Positions 48,647 through 61,199 of a DNA stretch of 64,000 bases are shown in pieces. The notes below the pieces were generated by a model. The model did not search any database, was not told the origin of the DNA, and saw only the letters and a list, made by a program, of their open reading frames with translations. The stretch's first letter is position 1. Each line of letters opens with the position of its first letter. A program made the position numbers and the translations under genes. The stretch covers positions 17,812,637 to 17,876,636 of the forward strand of contig CM026425.1 in NCBI GenBank assembly GCA_014871385.1, written 5' to 3'. The stretch is from Ceratodon purpureus. Taxonomy: Eukaryota > Streptophyta > Bryopsida > Pseudoditrichales > Ditrichaceae.

Positions 48647-48995
48647 ATACTTGAAATATTTTAAAAAATAAATTCTATCAGTTTTGAATCTGTAATGATT
48701 CGTGTAATCACTAATAATTATTAAAAAAATATTTAAAAAATATTTTCGAATGCATTTTTCAATTATTCCACCTCTAAACCAAACGTGACCACCTCGTAAA
48801 AGTCCATTCCTGCGACCTAGAAAACAGGAACCCGGCGGGTATGTAGCGGACTTGAAACGGGTTTGATCTGGAGCAGTTGGTACCCGGAGGGCATGTTCCG
48901 CACCTAATTCGGTTGAGAACCGGTACTGCTGAGACCCGGGGGAGAGAAGGGTAGGAGACGAGAGCGACGAAGCTTATCTAGTTTCGCAGCTTTTG
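48647..48995. other. PLATZ 3' flank and TAB2 promoter region
   Basis: AT-rich until about 48780, then GC-rich (about 55-60%) into the TAB2 leader, with two ACCCGG-type motifs near 48830 and 48880. Not coding. Confidence 0.4.
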
Positions 48996-51900
48996 ATGCG
49001 CAGCGCTCACGCTCATGCTCACGCGGAGCTCTGCTGCGAGCTCCACCTCGCGAGCATCCGCACTCCCGCAATCGCACCACCTGCTCTGGGTCCTCTGGGT
49101 CCCGTACTAGCCCCCGCGGTGCGCAAAACTGCGCCTTTTCCACCGCAGAACCGCTCTCGCAGGTGGTCTCTGAGCTGCATTTTACGACAGTCTGGGTCTG
49201 ATAGCGTGGTGTGGTGTGGTGGGAAGAATTTTGGGTGGGTGGGAGGGAGGGGAGGCGTTTGAGAGTTGTGGTGTGGTGGTTCGATGGGATCTGGGGTGGT
49301 GCCAGCGTGCCGGTGCTGCACCACGGCCTGCACCACGAGCTCAGCGAGGAGGGGCAGCAGTGGGAGTGTGCAGGTGCAGGTGCAAGCGGTGCATCGGAGC
49401 GTGCACCTGCCGTGGTCTGCGAGGGCGCCGTGCCTGTCGCTGCATTCCGGGTGTAGTGGCCGGGATTCGGCTGGGGAGCTTCGAGCCCCTGCCTTTACTA
49501 GACTGTGTATGTTTCTCTCCCCCCTGGTTATCTTTTTTCTGAGGTTTTTGCAAGGTCTCTAGTTTCGGTGAGAGAAGAAGAGGTACTCTGGTCGAATGGC
49601 CAGTATGAATTCAGAGTCCGTTGGAGGGATTGCTACCATGTAGGTAGACCCAGGACATGTATAGCAGAGAGAGATGAAGAAATAATTTTTCTAGCATCGG
49701 AGTTGTTATCTTGGAGCATGTGAATGGTTTATGCAATGGTAGTATGGGCGATGAATATGGCCAGTCAGAGGTGTATAAATATAGCATCATATCTTAATCG
49801 ACCTAAAGAGTAACTAATGTCCAGGAGTTTGAGGTTTTGTAAATGATTTTTATTTTTTCCTGTCTTATAAAACGATTGTATTCCAATGATTTTAACACAT
49901 CCGAAGTTGTAACAGTGTTTTCTAATATTTGTTTTTTTTGGTTTGGGCATATTGTGTGTTGGCCGCAGCTTCTGGATTGCCGAGGCTTCCGAAACCTAAT
50001 AAAGTAGTGGCAAATTCGGTGCCGGATTTGGCAGAGGCTAGACCAGATATTGAGGAAGGGGAAGAGGAAAGTATAGCAGAGGATGCAGATGTGGGTACGA
50101 TTAGTGAATGGGAACTGGATTTCTGCTCTCGGCCGATATTAGATGGGCGGGGCAAAAAGTTGTGGGAGCTCGTCGTTTGTGACAGTAAGCGCCAGCTGCA
50201 ATTCACCCGCTTCTTTCCGAACAACGTAATCAACAGTGTCACATTGCGTGACGCATTGCTGTACATTATGGAGACCTTAGAGGTGCCTAAGCCAGAGAAG
50301 ATTCGTTTTTTCAGGTAAGGACTGAGTGCCGAATTCCTCACTCTTTTTTTCGGAGTCAGGATTACCTTTTTCAGGGAGTTGCTGTATTTACTCTTACGGC
50401 GATTGCAGTAACAGTGGCTTCCTTATCAGTAGGATATTATTACTTGATGACTTCATGTGATGCTAATTTCCTGCTTCATTGGAGCAGGTCACAAATGCAG
50501 ACCATCATTACCAAAGCATGCAAGGAGCTGGATATTCAACCTGTCCCTAGTCAACGGGTGTTTATCTACTCATGCCCTGCATTTTCAGTTTGGGCTATAG
50601 CTAGTTTAATTTATTATGATCCAGCATGACTAGTGCACTAATATCGATGAAGAAGCCTTTGTTAGTGTTGTATTTTACTAGTAAGAATTAAAATCAATGC
50701 ACAATCCCGATGCATCGTCTGATGCTCTCCCCAGGCTAAGTTGATGATGACAGAAGCAACCCTGATCGCCGACTTTATAGACTGATTTGGTTATCGTGTG
50801 ATTGTAGTGTGTGACATTAATAAAATGGCTCGAGGAGCGGAATGAGACAGTGTACACGCAACATCCAGGGTATCAGGAGGGTGCTTCCCCACTATTGTTG
50901 CAGCAAGCAGCCCTTCCCTTGGATTTGCCAGACGCTCTACGTGGCGAAGAGTGGGCATTTGTTCAGCTTCCCTTTGACGGTAATTTTTCACTCTAATATC
51001 GACAGCTTTTCCTGCGAATCAATCACATCATGCTTCAGCTGTGTCGACGTTTGGGACTTTGTTGAAAAATCTATGTATCCATGTATTTAGAGAATTCTGT
51101 ATTCTAAACTCTAATGTGCATATGAGTGCATCTATGCACAAACAGCTGTGCTTGGTTCTTAAGATTGATGGTAGGAAAATATCTGTGCAAGAGTGTCCAC
51201 TTTTATTCAGAGGTGCCCTTCGGTGTGCGACGTATCTGAATACATTGAATCCTAGTGAGTACATGTATTTGTACGTAAACACTGAATTCATGCATCATGT
51301 ATCTGATGATTTAGATTTGTGGGTTGATATTTGCAGATGTGCTTGAGGAGCTAGATGGCGTATTGAAAGGAGAAGTATTTGGCAGCGTCTTAGACCTTGA
51401 CACACTAAAGATTAATTTAACTTCAGACGTTATGATTCCAGGAGTTGCGGTTGCATCATCACGTGCAACCCCACTTGCAGGTGAGCACTGGTTGATTTTG
51501 CAATTGATTATGGTTGGATTTGATCCTTCTATGGTCCACTAGTGATCTGGACTTTGCATTCTGTTATGATGACGTCTCATACTTTCAGAATATATTTTAA
51601 TCTAAATGATACTTGTCTGTTGTTCAGCCTGGACTAACGCTTTGGAGATCGCCTCTCTTGAGGTCGACACACAGCGGTCATGCCTTGTCCTCTCCACTGG
51701 GGTCTCGGATCGGTTAGTTAACTCACATCCCATTTGTTTTATTAATTCAACAAACCATTTCCTGAAAGATTCTCGAGACTTCTTGAGGCTTCATCTTGTT
51801 TGTTAGGGATTGAAATTTTTATGCATCTTGCGATTTTGAACAGGTGGAGATATGCTTTTTACCGGAAAAGCCGGCAGACAGATGCAGAAGGGGAAGCTTG

Positions 51901-52018
51901 GGAGGCAGCCAAAAAGAAGTGTGGAGGTCTTCATTTCTTAGCTGTCCAAGAATCTCTAGATTCAGAGCTTTGTACGGGATTTTGGCTTCTGATTGATACA
52001 CCAATGTCACCTGTGTAG
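48996..52018 (+). CDS. TAB2: TAB2/ATAB2-type plastid translation factor
   Basis: Tab2 in Chlamydomonas binds the psaB leader to promote its translation; Arabidopsis ATAB2 acts on photosystem I and II subunits in the chloroplast. Exons 2-7 are secure and in phase: 49969-50314, 50488-50557, 50808-50979, 51337-51480, 51628-51712 and 51844-52018. Family blocks include [84 protein letters not shown] and GFWLLID. An acidic linker ([13 protein letters not shown]) precedes the core. Exon 1 is inferred as 48996-49218: it supplies a 74-residue, Ala/Pro/Arg-rich transit-peptide-like start in the required phase and gives 404 aa in total. Its donor (G|GTGGGAAG) is not strong, and another start near 49284 is possible. 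Confidence 0.9.
49219..49300 (+). promoter_or_regulatory. G/T-rich sense-strand tract at the start of TAB2 intron 1
   Basis: GTGGTGTGGTGGG leads into GGGTGGGTGGGAGGGAGGGG, which has four or more G3 runs and so could form a G-quadruplex. It directly follows the inferred exon 1. Confidence 0.4.
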
Positions 52019-52999
52019 CGATGAGGCCATCTTCCTGCTTTGTAGAAGACCGTACCATTAGAGCACATTTATAGTTAACAGCAGCCTTGCATAAAAATAC
52101 GTTGAGGAAGCTGATTCTTGGGTTTTTTTTTCCACCGGGAAACAAGTTGTCCCGTGTTATATGAGCCTCGCTGTTTTGAGTGATATCCCGCCTTTTATGT
52201 CCCAGTTCCAGATAATTTATAACACAGTTTCATACGTTTCATCTCTTGCCCGGGAGCATTTATTGCATTGCAATGAAAAGTCATCGCTGATGATGGTTAA
52301 CATTCGAGGCTAGCTTGTGTACAGGACAGAGGAAAGAAAAGCTTCCCATAAAAATGATGACTCGGGCAACATTTCAGTACCGAAATTTGCCGGCTCGAAC
52401 TAGAACGGTAACATTCAAACTTTGTGCGCCACAACGTAGAACAACAAAAAACGGATTTACATACCACTCGCCTAACTTAGGTACTTCACTCCGCTCGTTA
52501 GCAAACAAAGTTTATTCCTGCAGTAACCTGGACGGCTTGTCCATCATTTCGGACAACAGCAATTGTCTGTGCCTGGAACTTGTACAACTGATACCCTCGA
52601 ATTTGAGCTTATTTCCACGGTATATGATGCAATTTCTTTCAAACCACTTGCTTGCAGAGACAACTAGTTCCTGTAAACATTTCATACAATTCTCCAAAAG
52701 TAACATATGTAATGACTTGTCATAAAAATAAGACTGACTATGACCTAAATCACGCGCAGGACATGAAGGAACAGATTATGAAAGAAACAGGACCTAGATG
52801 AACACAAAAAGAGCCTTGCAGCGCCTACATTAATGCTTGTCATTCCTGCATCACAAGTATCTGGAGAAAGCTATACTTTTAGCTATGCTATGCTGCTGAA
52901 AGTGGAATTTTCTTTTCCTCCACTTGGCCGCGTGGCTGATGAAACTGTTTCTGGGTCAGTTTCGAGGTAGATGGAGCAGGGTGAGCCGGGTAGAGACGA
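52019..52999. other. Convergent 3' region of TAB2 and the ATP synthase gene
   Basis: It contains the 3' untranslated regions of both genes. The plus-strand frame at 52315-52725 and the minus-strand frame at 52706-52512 have no family resemblance and are treated as chance. Confidence 0.5.
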
Positions 53000-55911
53000 T
53001 CAAAGGTAATTGCGATGGTCGATATCGCCTATAGTCACATCCACCTTGAGATTGTCTCTGCAAACAAATGTGTCCATCAAAGAGTACAATTTAGAATTTA
53101 AGAGGTCTTGATGCTAGCCATGTGTGCGATATTGCCTTTTAAATTTAAAAGTAATTGAGCAATTGAAATGGGTAACCTATGTCGATAGGAGCTAATGTTG
53201 AAAGAGAAGCTACAGGTGACTCACAAATTGACGGTAAGAAACTGCCCTACCTCCGTTTGATGCTGTCAATCTTGTCGAATGCTACATTTCTAAATTCTTC
53301 CAATTGAGCCTTCGCAGCTGCATATTCAGCCTCTTCTTCAAGCTTTTCCAGGTCTTCATCCTTAATCTTGAGCCTGATCCCATTGAATAGAATTTCACAA
53401 TTTCAGAATTATTTCACAGATAAAGCATTCGGTAGCAAAGTTTCGAATATAGAGTCGCAACCGCTTCGAACTACACTTATAATACAAGTTTGTGTGGGCT
53501 ATCAAACAATGTGACATCTGCTTAATTAGGATGCAATTTAGATTGCTCCAAGCAATATGGCCCAGTAAGTAGAGTTAAAAGTGCACCGGTATTGATCCAA
53601 GAGGCTCCATTTTACATGAAAAACGTTATCAATTTGATACGAATACCTCATGTCAATAAAATTCATACTCTCATGTTAATTTAAATAAAAAGGTCATCAA
53701 ATATCAGCACAATAATACAGTTTTGTGCCAGCTACTTAGATTCTATAAGTAGACAAGAAGGCGACTCACTTCGCATTGATCTGATCAATTTCCTTCTTCC
53801 ACTGAGACATCCCATTGGCATCGTCTCTCGTAAGTGGCTTGCCAATGCTTTTCTCCAACCGATTGAGAGCTTGTAACATCATATCGTCAGCTCCCATATC
53901 ATCTTCAATTCCTGCCCTGTGCACAATTAAATCGGTGGCACATCAAACTCAGATCAGCGTAAGCAAGTCTACGTTCTTATGTATGCCTCAACCCGGGTCT
54001 CAACCTGGACAAAACGCACTTCAATGAGCGTTGTCGCCGCGACCATAATCAAATAGTACTATGCTAAAATTGAAAGGAAATATAGAAGGTAGAAAAGAGG
54101 AGGTGGATACTCGTTACGAAGAGTTCTGCTGTTCATCAGGATTGTCCGCACATCTGGTGCGTCGTCGGCAGCCGCGTCCAGAAGATCTGCTATCTTCTGT
54201 GTGAAGGAAGGATGTCCAAGACTTCAAGGATCAAACCCAAAGTACAGTTGATCAGTGCATATGAATTGGAAGAAATCGGTTCAATGATCAAGGTGAACAC
54301 TATTTTGTAAACTTGCTTGCAGCATTCCGGGTAGGTGTACACTGTTTCAAAAAATTGCTAAGAACTATAACACGTATTTGGATCAGCGCAGTCGTAACAG
54401 GTTAGGATTTGAGTTAAGTCAATATGAAAACTTTGATAATGTACACAAATGAGCTGTAATGAGAATGACTCACTTTTCTCTGATTCTCGCTTGCATCTCC
54501 TGATAGGCCTTCACATGATTTTCGTTATTGTGATCCATGTCAAATTTGGACTTGGAGATCTCCTCGAGGTATGTTCTGAAGTTCTTCTGCTGCCTTATGA
54601 ACACTTTCTTGACAATGTCGTCTATTATCCAGAAGAAGGAAATAAAACCATGTCAGCAACTTGCAGATTTATCCGCAGAATAATAAATAGCTCATATTTA
54701 CTCTTGTTTTTGAATATATAACTGCACATTAAATTCCTGCTCGAGAACTCAGATTTTAAGGATGACGACAAAAGCGACCAACTCAATCTTTTTTGTTCAA
54801 ATAATGATTCACATTATGTCGGATCCGTCACAAGCATCGAGAAGGGATCCTAGAACAATTCATGACTGCCTAGATTTTTAAAATAAGAGGTCACAAGATT
54901 GAACACATCACCGTCTGCTTTTGGAGCAGCACTCAAAAACCTGCAAGTTGCTGAACGCTCCGGTTTCATTGCTCTAACCTAAATCACACCAAAGCAATGA
55001 TATTAGCAAAAAAACTCGCATCCTCTGGAGGTTCTTGGGCTGTAAAAAAATGAATTTGTGTCACAAATACTCTGTCTCAGGTACATACCCTATCCTTTTC
55101 AAAAATTTATAAATAAATTACTGCAACCTAAATTGAAACTGCCATGCAATAATAATGGATTTCAATGAAAGTCCCATTTTCTTCCGATGACGGAACTGGC
55201 CTGGAGACAAGCTGAGTAGGAAGATCCATTTCGCACTAACACATTGTTCGTTTGCAATTGGGTATATTACAAGTCAGTAAAATAATTATTTGATATCGTA
55301 CACGCATCTTGAGCTACAAAGAAATGTCTATTCCAGTGTTCACTTCTCACCCCCTCTCCAAAATGCCGGACAAATCTCTTCAAATTCTCGAAAAGAAACC
55401 TAATTTACAAGAACCCCAAAAAAGAAAACGACTACAGAAACAAACATCTACTGCATCCACTTGCTACGTCACTCGTCCAAATAAGTACCAACAAGACACC
55501 GCACTACAGTTTCCATTCAGCTTAAACCACACACAACACAGCCTCTCTCACAAAACCAAAACCAGTTCATAAACATTCTTCGTCACTCACAACGATATTA
55601 GACTGCGAAAGAAAAACTTTCACACCGTAAAACTTCAACGTCTTCTTCCAAACTCACCCAAGAAAGAAACTGCGCACTAAATCTTCATTAAGAAACACGA
55701 AAGCTGACACCAACATATCCACCCAAATGACCACCACCACATCACAAGAAATCAGAAAAAAGTTTCCCAACACGACTTCATGATACATGCATTGTCCAGG
55801 AGGTCAAACGAAAGAGGAAGAGAAGGGTGTGCAGGTGGCCGAGAGATGTGAGGAGAGCTGTGGTGGTACCGAGCGCAGGAAGGCGGCGGAGCGGCGCGTG
55901 AGGGCGGCCAT
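53000..55911 (-). CDS. Mitochondrial ATP synthase 24 kDa (FAd) subunit
   Basis: FAd is a plant-specific accessory subunit of mitochondrial F1Fo ATP synthase; in Arabidopsis loss affects male gametophytes (MGP1). Seven exons on the minus strand: 55911-55810, 54978-54912, 54621-54474, 54221-54111, 53916-53770, 53373-53251 and 53057-53000. All are in phase and give 251 aa, near the ~240 aa of the Arabidopsis protein. Exon 1 encodes MAALTRRSAAFLRSVPPQLS, an Arg/Ser/Ala mitochondrial-type presequence. The mature part has family-like KAYQEMQARIREK, ADDMMLQALNRLEKSIGKPL, IKDEDLEKLEEEAE, AAAKAQLEEFRN and the terminal DIDHRNYL. It is largely helical and charged. Exons 2-7 are secure. Exon 1 and its weak donor (TTC|GTTTGA), across an 831-bp intron, are inferred from phase and presequence. 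Confidence 0.87.
55380..55780 (-). promoter_or_regulatory. G/T-rich sense-strand tract in intron 1 of the FAd gene
   Basis: The plus strand is C/A-rich here (CAAAACCAAAACCAG, AACCACACACAACACAGCC), so the minus (sense) strand is G/T-rich. The tract begins about 30 bp after exon 1. Confidence 0.4.
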
Positions 55912-58900
55912 GGCTGCATGCACGCAGTGTCTGCGCAACGAGAGCTCTGCATGGACGCATGCAGACGTCGAGTCTCGACAGGTTTTATATTACAAGTGCG
56001 GTGGGCACCCAACGGCGTCACTGGACCTAGAACCGACGAGGTCTTCGGTAGGCGTACATTTGTATTGTCATATCTACGATAGGGTTGATGGTGTTGGTTA
56101 TGTGTACAGTGACGGTCCTCGGTGTTCTGTATAATTTACTCTGAAGGCGGGGAAATTTCTGTGTGTCAAAAAGTACGGCTTATATCTCATAATGTTTTTG
56201 AGCGGGATGAAGTTCCTCAGTGGAGTGAAGAAAAGTGATGGTCCAGTGATGGACCTAGAAAAGTTTCTATTTTTAACTCTTGAACCACCTTTGATTAGGA
56301 GCTTATCCTAAAAAATGTTTATTTTGGTATAAATAGTGAGGAATTGGAATAATTTGTTTGGATGAGAGAGTCTAAGTGTGATTGTGTAATTTTAAAAAGT
56401 AATTATAACAACACTATTATAAATCATGTCTTTTACAATTGTCCTTCAGTCCTTAAAATTCCTCACATTACACTTTAATTAAAAAAATATTAATGCTGCA
56501 AAGACAATGACATGCATTTAAATATTTTCAAGTGGAAGAAACCATATGCTCGCAATCATGCTGTAGGTTATTAGCAGCTTAGGCAAAAAATAATTAATTG
56601 TAGATTTGTCTAAATTTATTGGAAATTCTTGTCTTTGTTTGTCCAACTTTGAGATATTGCTTAATAACTTTTGGCTCTTTAATTAATTCTTGGACAAAAC
56701 AATGTTCAAGTTGTTAGTAACTTACGGTAATTGTGTTCCTATGCTGAATCAAGAACTCAAATTTGAGATGACACTTCAATTTGATGTCTGGACTTAGACT
56801 TCACAGCTATCCAATGTACAATAATGATTAACAAGTCTCAATCCATGTCACATTGCTATGTCACTTGAATATTTCATTGATGTATTGACATTTATTATTG
56901 TATTGACTACGTCCATTGATGTGTCAAGTTGCCTTTATCATAACCACATATTATTGGCTACTCTGATGTGAATAATGTCCAACTTTCTAAAATTATCTCA
57001 TTTGACTAAGCACATACCGCAAACACACCACATCATCATTTCCACGTATATACGTGAAACATTTTCTAGCGCCGTAGAGGAAGTGCTGGAGCCAAGATCT
57101 TTATAGAACTTTTCATTCAATATATTGGTTCAACTTCACTTAGCCTTGACTATTCAATAAAGTTGAATTCACAACTCACCCAGGAAAGTCTTGACATGAG
57201 TCTAAGAGGCCAAATGTGACTCTCAATCCAATGGTGGAACAACAGATGAGACATGTTTTGTTAGTAGTTCCAAAATAGCACTTTTGTCTATATTCTTAAA
57301 TATTTTTTAATTTGTCAATTCATTATTTTAAATTTAGATGATGATCATCTTTTACAATTTAATATAGTTCATGTTACTATTTTATTGTCAATTATCTTTA
57401 AGATATTCATATTTTTATTTCAATAACATAAAGGCCAAATTATCTAATCACATCAAATTTTTTTTGAATCAAAAATTTTATTTGGTTCTATTGAGTAGTT
57501 TTTGCAATAATATAAGTGTAAGTTTTTTATTGTATTGTGATCTTCTATGAAGATATACTAAGTTTTGAATAAAGTCATTTAAAAATTGGGATGCAATTAT
57601 AAAAAAATCTTACCAAATAAACCATTGTTATTACAAACTTAAAATGATGTTGGCTTATAAATCATTATGATGTTGGCATATGAATTATGTCGCAACATTA
57701 AATATTTTAATTACAAATTTTTTAAATGGCGAATTTAAATCAATGGTTTGTTCACATTTTTGTTCCCTTGTGTATTGAAGTAATCTTGTTGGGAACTAGA
57801 TCCAATGATTTTAATCATGAAAAAAATGCTAAAAGATTTCATAAAAATGAAAACAAAACAATTAGTTATACTAAATTTAAATTTTGTAGTTATTGGTTGA
57901 AAACTTAGTTGATTGTAGTAATAGCAAGCGCATTAGAACTGAGACTAAGACTAATATACTAAAGAATAAAGTAATAATTTTTTTTTTTTAATCAAGTCAT
58001 TGTGCTATTGAACAATATAGTGAAGAATTAATAGATAACACAAAATGTCGAAAGTTGATTGTATGCATAAAGAAAATAAACTAATTTCATTAAGTAGATG
58101 AGACCAACAAAGATATAGCAACATGTATTATGTTCAAAATGGAGACAACACTGCAACAACTTTCAACAACTTTTAAATCATATGATAAATATAATTACAA
58201 ATTTTATTTGTATAATATAAGTGGAAAGAAAAATTATCATTTAATGTTAAAATTTTAAATCACCAAACTACATTGTGTGTCATTTTTAATCACGTGCAGT
58301 TATTTGTGACTTTCAAATATAGATCTAAATAAAATTTTATGTATACATAATTCACTTGTGCAAAATTTAAAATTTGGTTTTAAATGTATTTTTTAAAAAT
58401 AATAATGATATTCTTATTAATTTAATTGAACAATGAACTTTACATTTAATTTCCAAATTATTTAACACTAATGCAAATTGGTTCCTCAAGGTAAATAAAA
58501 AGAAAAAATTAAAAAATAAAATAAAAAAATAAAAAAATCAGTTACAATTAACTCAATTGAAAAAATACAATTATTTTGTTTATTGTATTCTTTATGAGTA
58601 TAATTTATATTGTTTAGTGATTCATTTATCCAATCCATAGAACTTTTTAATTTTTGATATTTTTCATCCAAATCAATTTTTTATAATTTAAAAATTAATA
58701 TCCAACACTTATATCGCCCACTTCAAAAAAATATAAATTAAATATAAAAACAAGTTTAAATTTCTTTTTTTTTTGGTATTCCCTAAATAATTATATTTTT
58801 CTATTTTATTTTTTTAAATGATCATTCAAATAAAACAGAATATTAAGATTAAGATTTGTTCTACAAGTTTATAAATGATGTTTATATATGCATTAAATGT

Positions 58901-58944
58901 GTCCAAAAAACATAAAATATGCGTATTTTACACATTAAACATTT
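55912..58944. other. FAd promoter followed by AT-rich intergenic DNA
   Basis: About 55912-56140 is GC-richer and probably the FAd promoter/leader. Beyond 56200 the DNA becomes AT-rich, and after 57290 extremely so. The frame at 57726-57908 (60 codons) and the minus-strand frame at 58671-58486 are AT-driven and unrecognised. No gene is supported. Confidence 0.45.
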
Positions 58945-59340
58945 GCCATGCATTTTTTTTCTTTTAAAAGTTGAATTATTTTGGTGCAATTTTTATGGTC
59001 ATCTCTTTTACAACATTTGCAAATTTGTAAACAACAATCAATCACCAAACAATATAAATTTACAATCGTAATGATATAGGACCAATGAATTCTCAGTGTT
59101 GTTGGCATTTGGGAAAGTAATTATAGCATCTTAAACAAAGAACCTAATGACAACCAATGAGAACAACCTTTAATATTCTTCATGTAAATAAATAATTCAT
59201 AAATAATTGTTGTTGATATTTGAAAACAAATCAACAAAATATGAGAGCTCCAAGATTAATACTTAATATAAAATCAAACAATCAAATATTGATTGATTAT
59301 TTCATTAAAAAATAAAATAAATATTTGAATATATATTGAT
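58945..59340 (-). pseudogene. Decayed inverted copy of the PLATZ gene 5' end and promoter
   Basis: Read on the minus strand, this segment is colinear with 47665-48035. Upstream, AATCAATATTTGATTGTTTG matches the PLATZ promoter. Then come ACATGAAGAATATTAAAGG (start codon region), TTGTCATTAGGTTCTTTGTT and GATTGTTGTTTACAAATTTG (finger region), ending near AAAAATTGCACCAAAATAAT. Similarity is about 80-88% by eye, with indels that break the frame, and the 3' two-thirds of the gene is absent. Because promoter DNA is included, this copy arose by DNA duplication and not by retroposition. Confidence 0.85.
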
Positions 59341-59392
59341 TTGTTTCATACTCGGTGTGTTGTCCGCACAACTCAATGCACGCCTTGGTCGG

Positions 59393-59518
59393 ATGGAAGA
59401 TAGGATGGAATCTATGGAAAAAAGATCTTATCGTATGGAGGAGAGGTTTCTAAAGAAGTTTCACCGTATTGAGGAGAATCTGGAACCTTTGAAGAACATT
59501 ATGGCAAAAAGCCGTTAA
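59393..59518 (+). other. Short coiled-coil-like open frame beside the PLATZ copy
   Basis: From ATG 59393 the frame encodes about 41 residues rich in Met, Glu and Arg (MEDRMESMEKRSYRMEERFL) and ends at TAA 59516-59518. The same frame is open back to about 59336. Its composition is unlike the surrounding AT-rich DNA, so it may be an exon or relic of a coiled-coil protein. It begins within 60 bp of the PLATZ duplication boundary. No family was recognised. Confidence 0.3.
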
Positions 59519-61199
59519 AATATGGAATTCAAATAAATCTCTGCCACTTACATCAATCGCTCTCACGATGTAGTGCATTCATTATATACATCTTTCACCC
59601 TTAAAATAAAATACTATTAAGAACAAAAGCAATGTATATTAATTATCCGATATGACTTTTGCTATTTTTTCTAATTTAGGATTGATCTTGTGAGCTTAAG
59701 CTTGGTAGTTTGACAATATATGACCAAAATATACATTAAATATGCCCAAAAAACATTAGCAAAATTAATATTTTTAGAAAAAAACAATATGCTTTAATTG
59801 AATTAACATTTTTTTCACATTGTTGAATTAAAGCACAAATATCAATGCCAACATCTTAAAATTACTCATTTATTGATTTAAATTTGCAGCTATTTTTTTA
59901 ACAAAAATGTGGAATATTCTACTGCTAAATTTTATCTATGCAAATTAATAGAAGAAATAAAGTTCATTTGTATTATACTTACAATGGTTTTTAAAAATAA
60001 TTTTTTAATTGAGTTTTCACGATTTATTTTTTTTGTTCATGGTTACTTTATTTTTAACTAAAGTATGTTTTCTCAACTTCTATTACTAAATTACAAACTC
60101 CTTTTGGTAAGGTATTTATGAAATCGCTATACACATTTGGTATTCATCATTGGCATCCTCGTTTTCCATTATGCAGGACAATTACAAATTAATCTTTTAA
60201 GCAGTGTCAGGTAGACAATACATGTCTATTCTTAAAGTTTGGATCTAAGCAACGTTATCACTATGAATTCATAGCTTTTATAATAAAAGCGAATAAATTC
60301 AAAAAAAACATTTTGGCTCACTTCATTCATTAATGCTTTTACTTTGAGAAAAAAATGATTACTTATATGTATACTTACATTAAATATTTAAATCACTTGT
60401 ACTTAATCTTTAGAATAATAGAAAATATAGTTGTTTGGCTGAAGTATTGGAGACATTCGATGGAGCAAACGATCACCATCAATGTAACTAGATTTTCGAG
60501 ATGGTATAAAATCATATTCACCAATTCGGAGACTTGGCTGCAAAGCAAGTGACCGATGGGTTTCCCTCTCACGGATCACTTCCCCTAGATAGTCTCGCAA
60601 AATACACAGCTTTCCACGTACTAAATCAAATTTTGTTACCATCAATGATTGTGTGAAACATCACAAAACTTTGATTTTAAATTTCACTTTAAGAAAATAT
60701 TTAATCTCTAATAAAACATTCAATCAAAATATTCAAATCATTATAATTTTTAAATTAGAAAACTCTAAACTTTAATTTCATATAGAATTGTATATCTTTT
60801 ATTTGAAATATTAAAATCCATTATCTATTATTTATTAATGTCAATTAAAAAACTGTAAACTTTAATTTCATTCAGAATTGTATATCTTTTGTTGAAATAT
60901 TAAAATCCATTATCTATTATTTATTAATGCCTAAAATTATGATAAGTCACCTTGTTTATTTCATAATAATTAAAGTAAAAAAAAAATTATTTATTTTAAT
61001 AGTTTTTGTATATTTAAATTTAAAACAAAAAAAACAAAAAAATTAAATGTACTTCCCTATAAAACCAATTTTGTAACAGAATTTAAGTCTCCTCTCTCCT
61101 AAATTGGTTTAAAATTAATCGTCTAAGAAAAATAAATTCAAAATCTCATTTCAAAAACTTAAAAAATCCATCCAAGTCCAAAAGAAATGAAAGCAAAAG
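59519..61199. other. AT-rich intergenic DNA
   Basis: Very AT-rich with no supported gene. A GC-richer patch at 60440-60620 carries a short minus-strand frame (60645-60403) without family resemblance. A tandem duplication lies at 60754-60929. Confidence 0.45.
60754..60929. repeat. Tandem duplication, ~88-bp unit, two copies
   Basis: Two adjacent copies, 60754-60840 and 60844-60929, differ at only a handful of positions. Both contain TAAACTTTAATTTCAT, AGAATTGTATATCTTTT and AAAATCCATTATCTATTATT. The high identity indicates a recent duplication. Confidence 0.9.

Noticed and set aside
49216-49542. Overlapping Cys/Arg- and Gly/Trp-rich frames near TAB2 as separate genes
   Set aside because: Three frames are open together because of GC-rich repeats. 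None has conserved motifs and the region fits TAB2 leader and intron 1.
52315-52725. 136-codon plus-strand frame
   Set aside because: It lies between two convergent genes in their 3' regions, with no family resemblance and no splice or start context.
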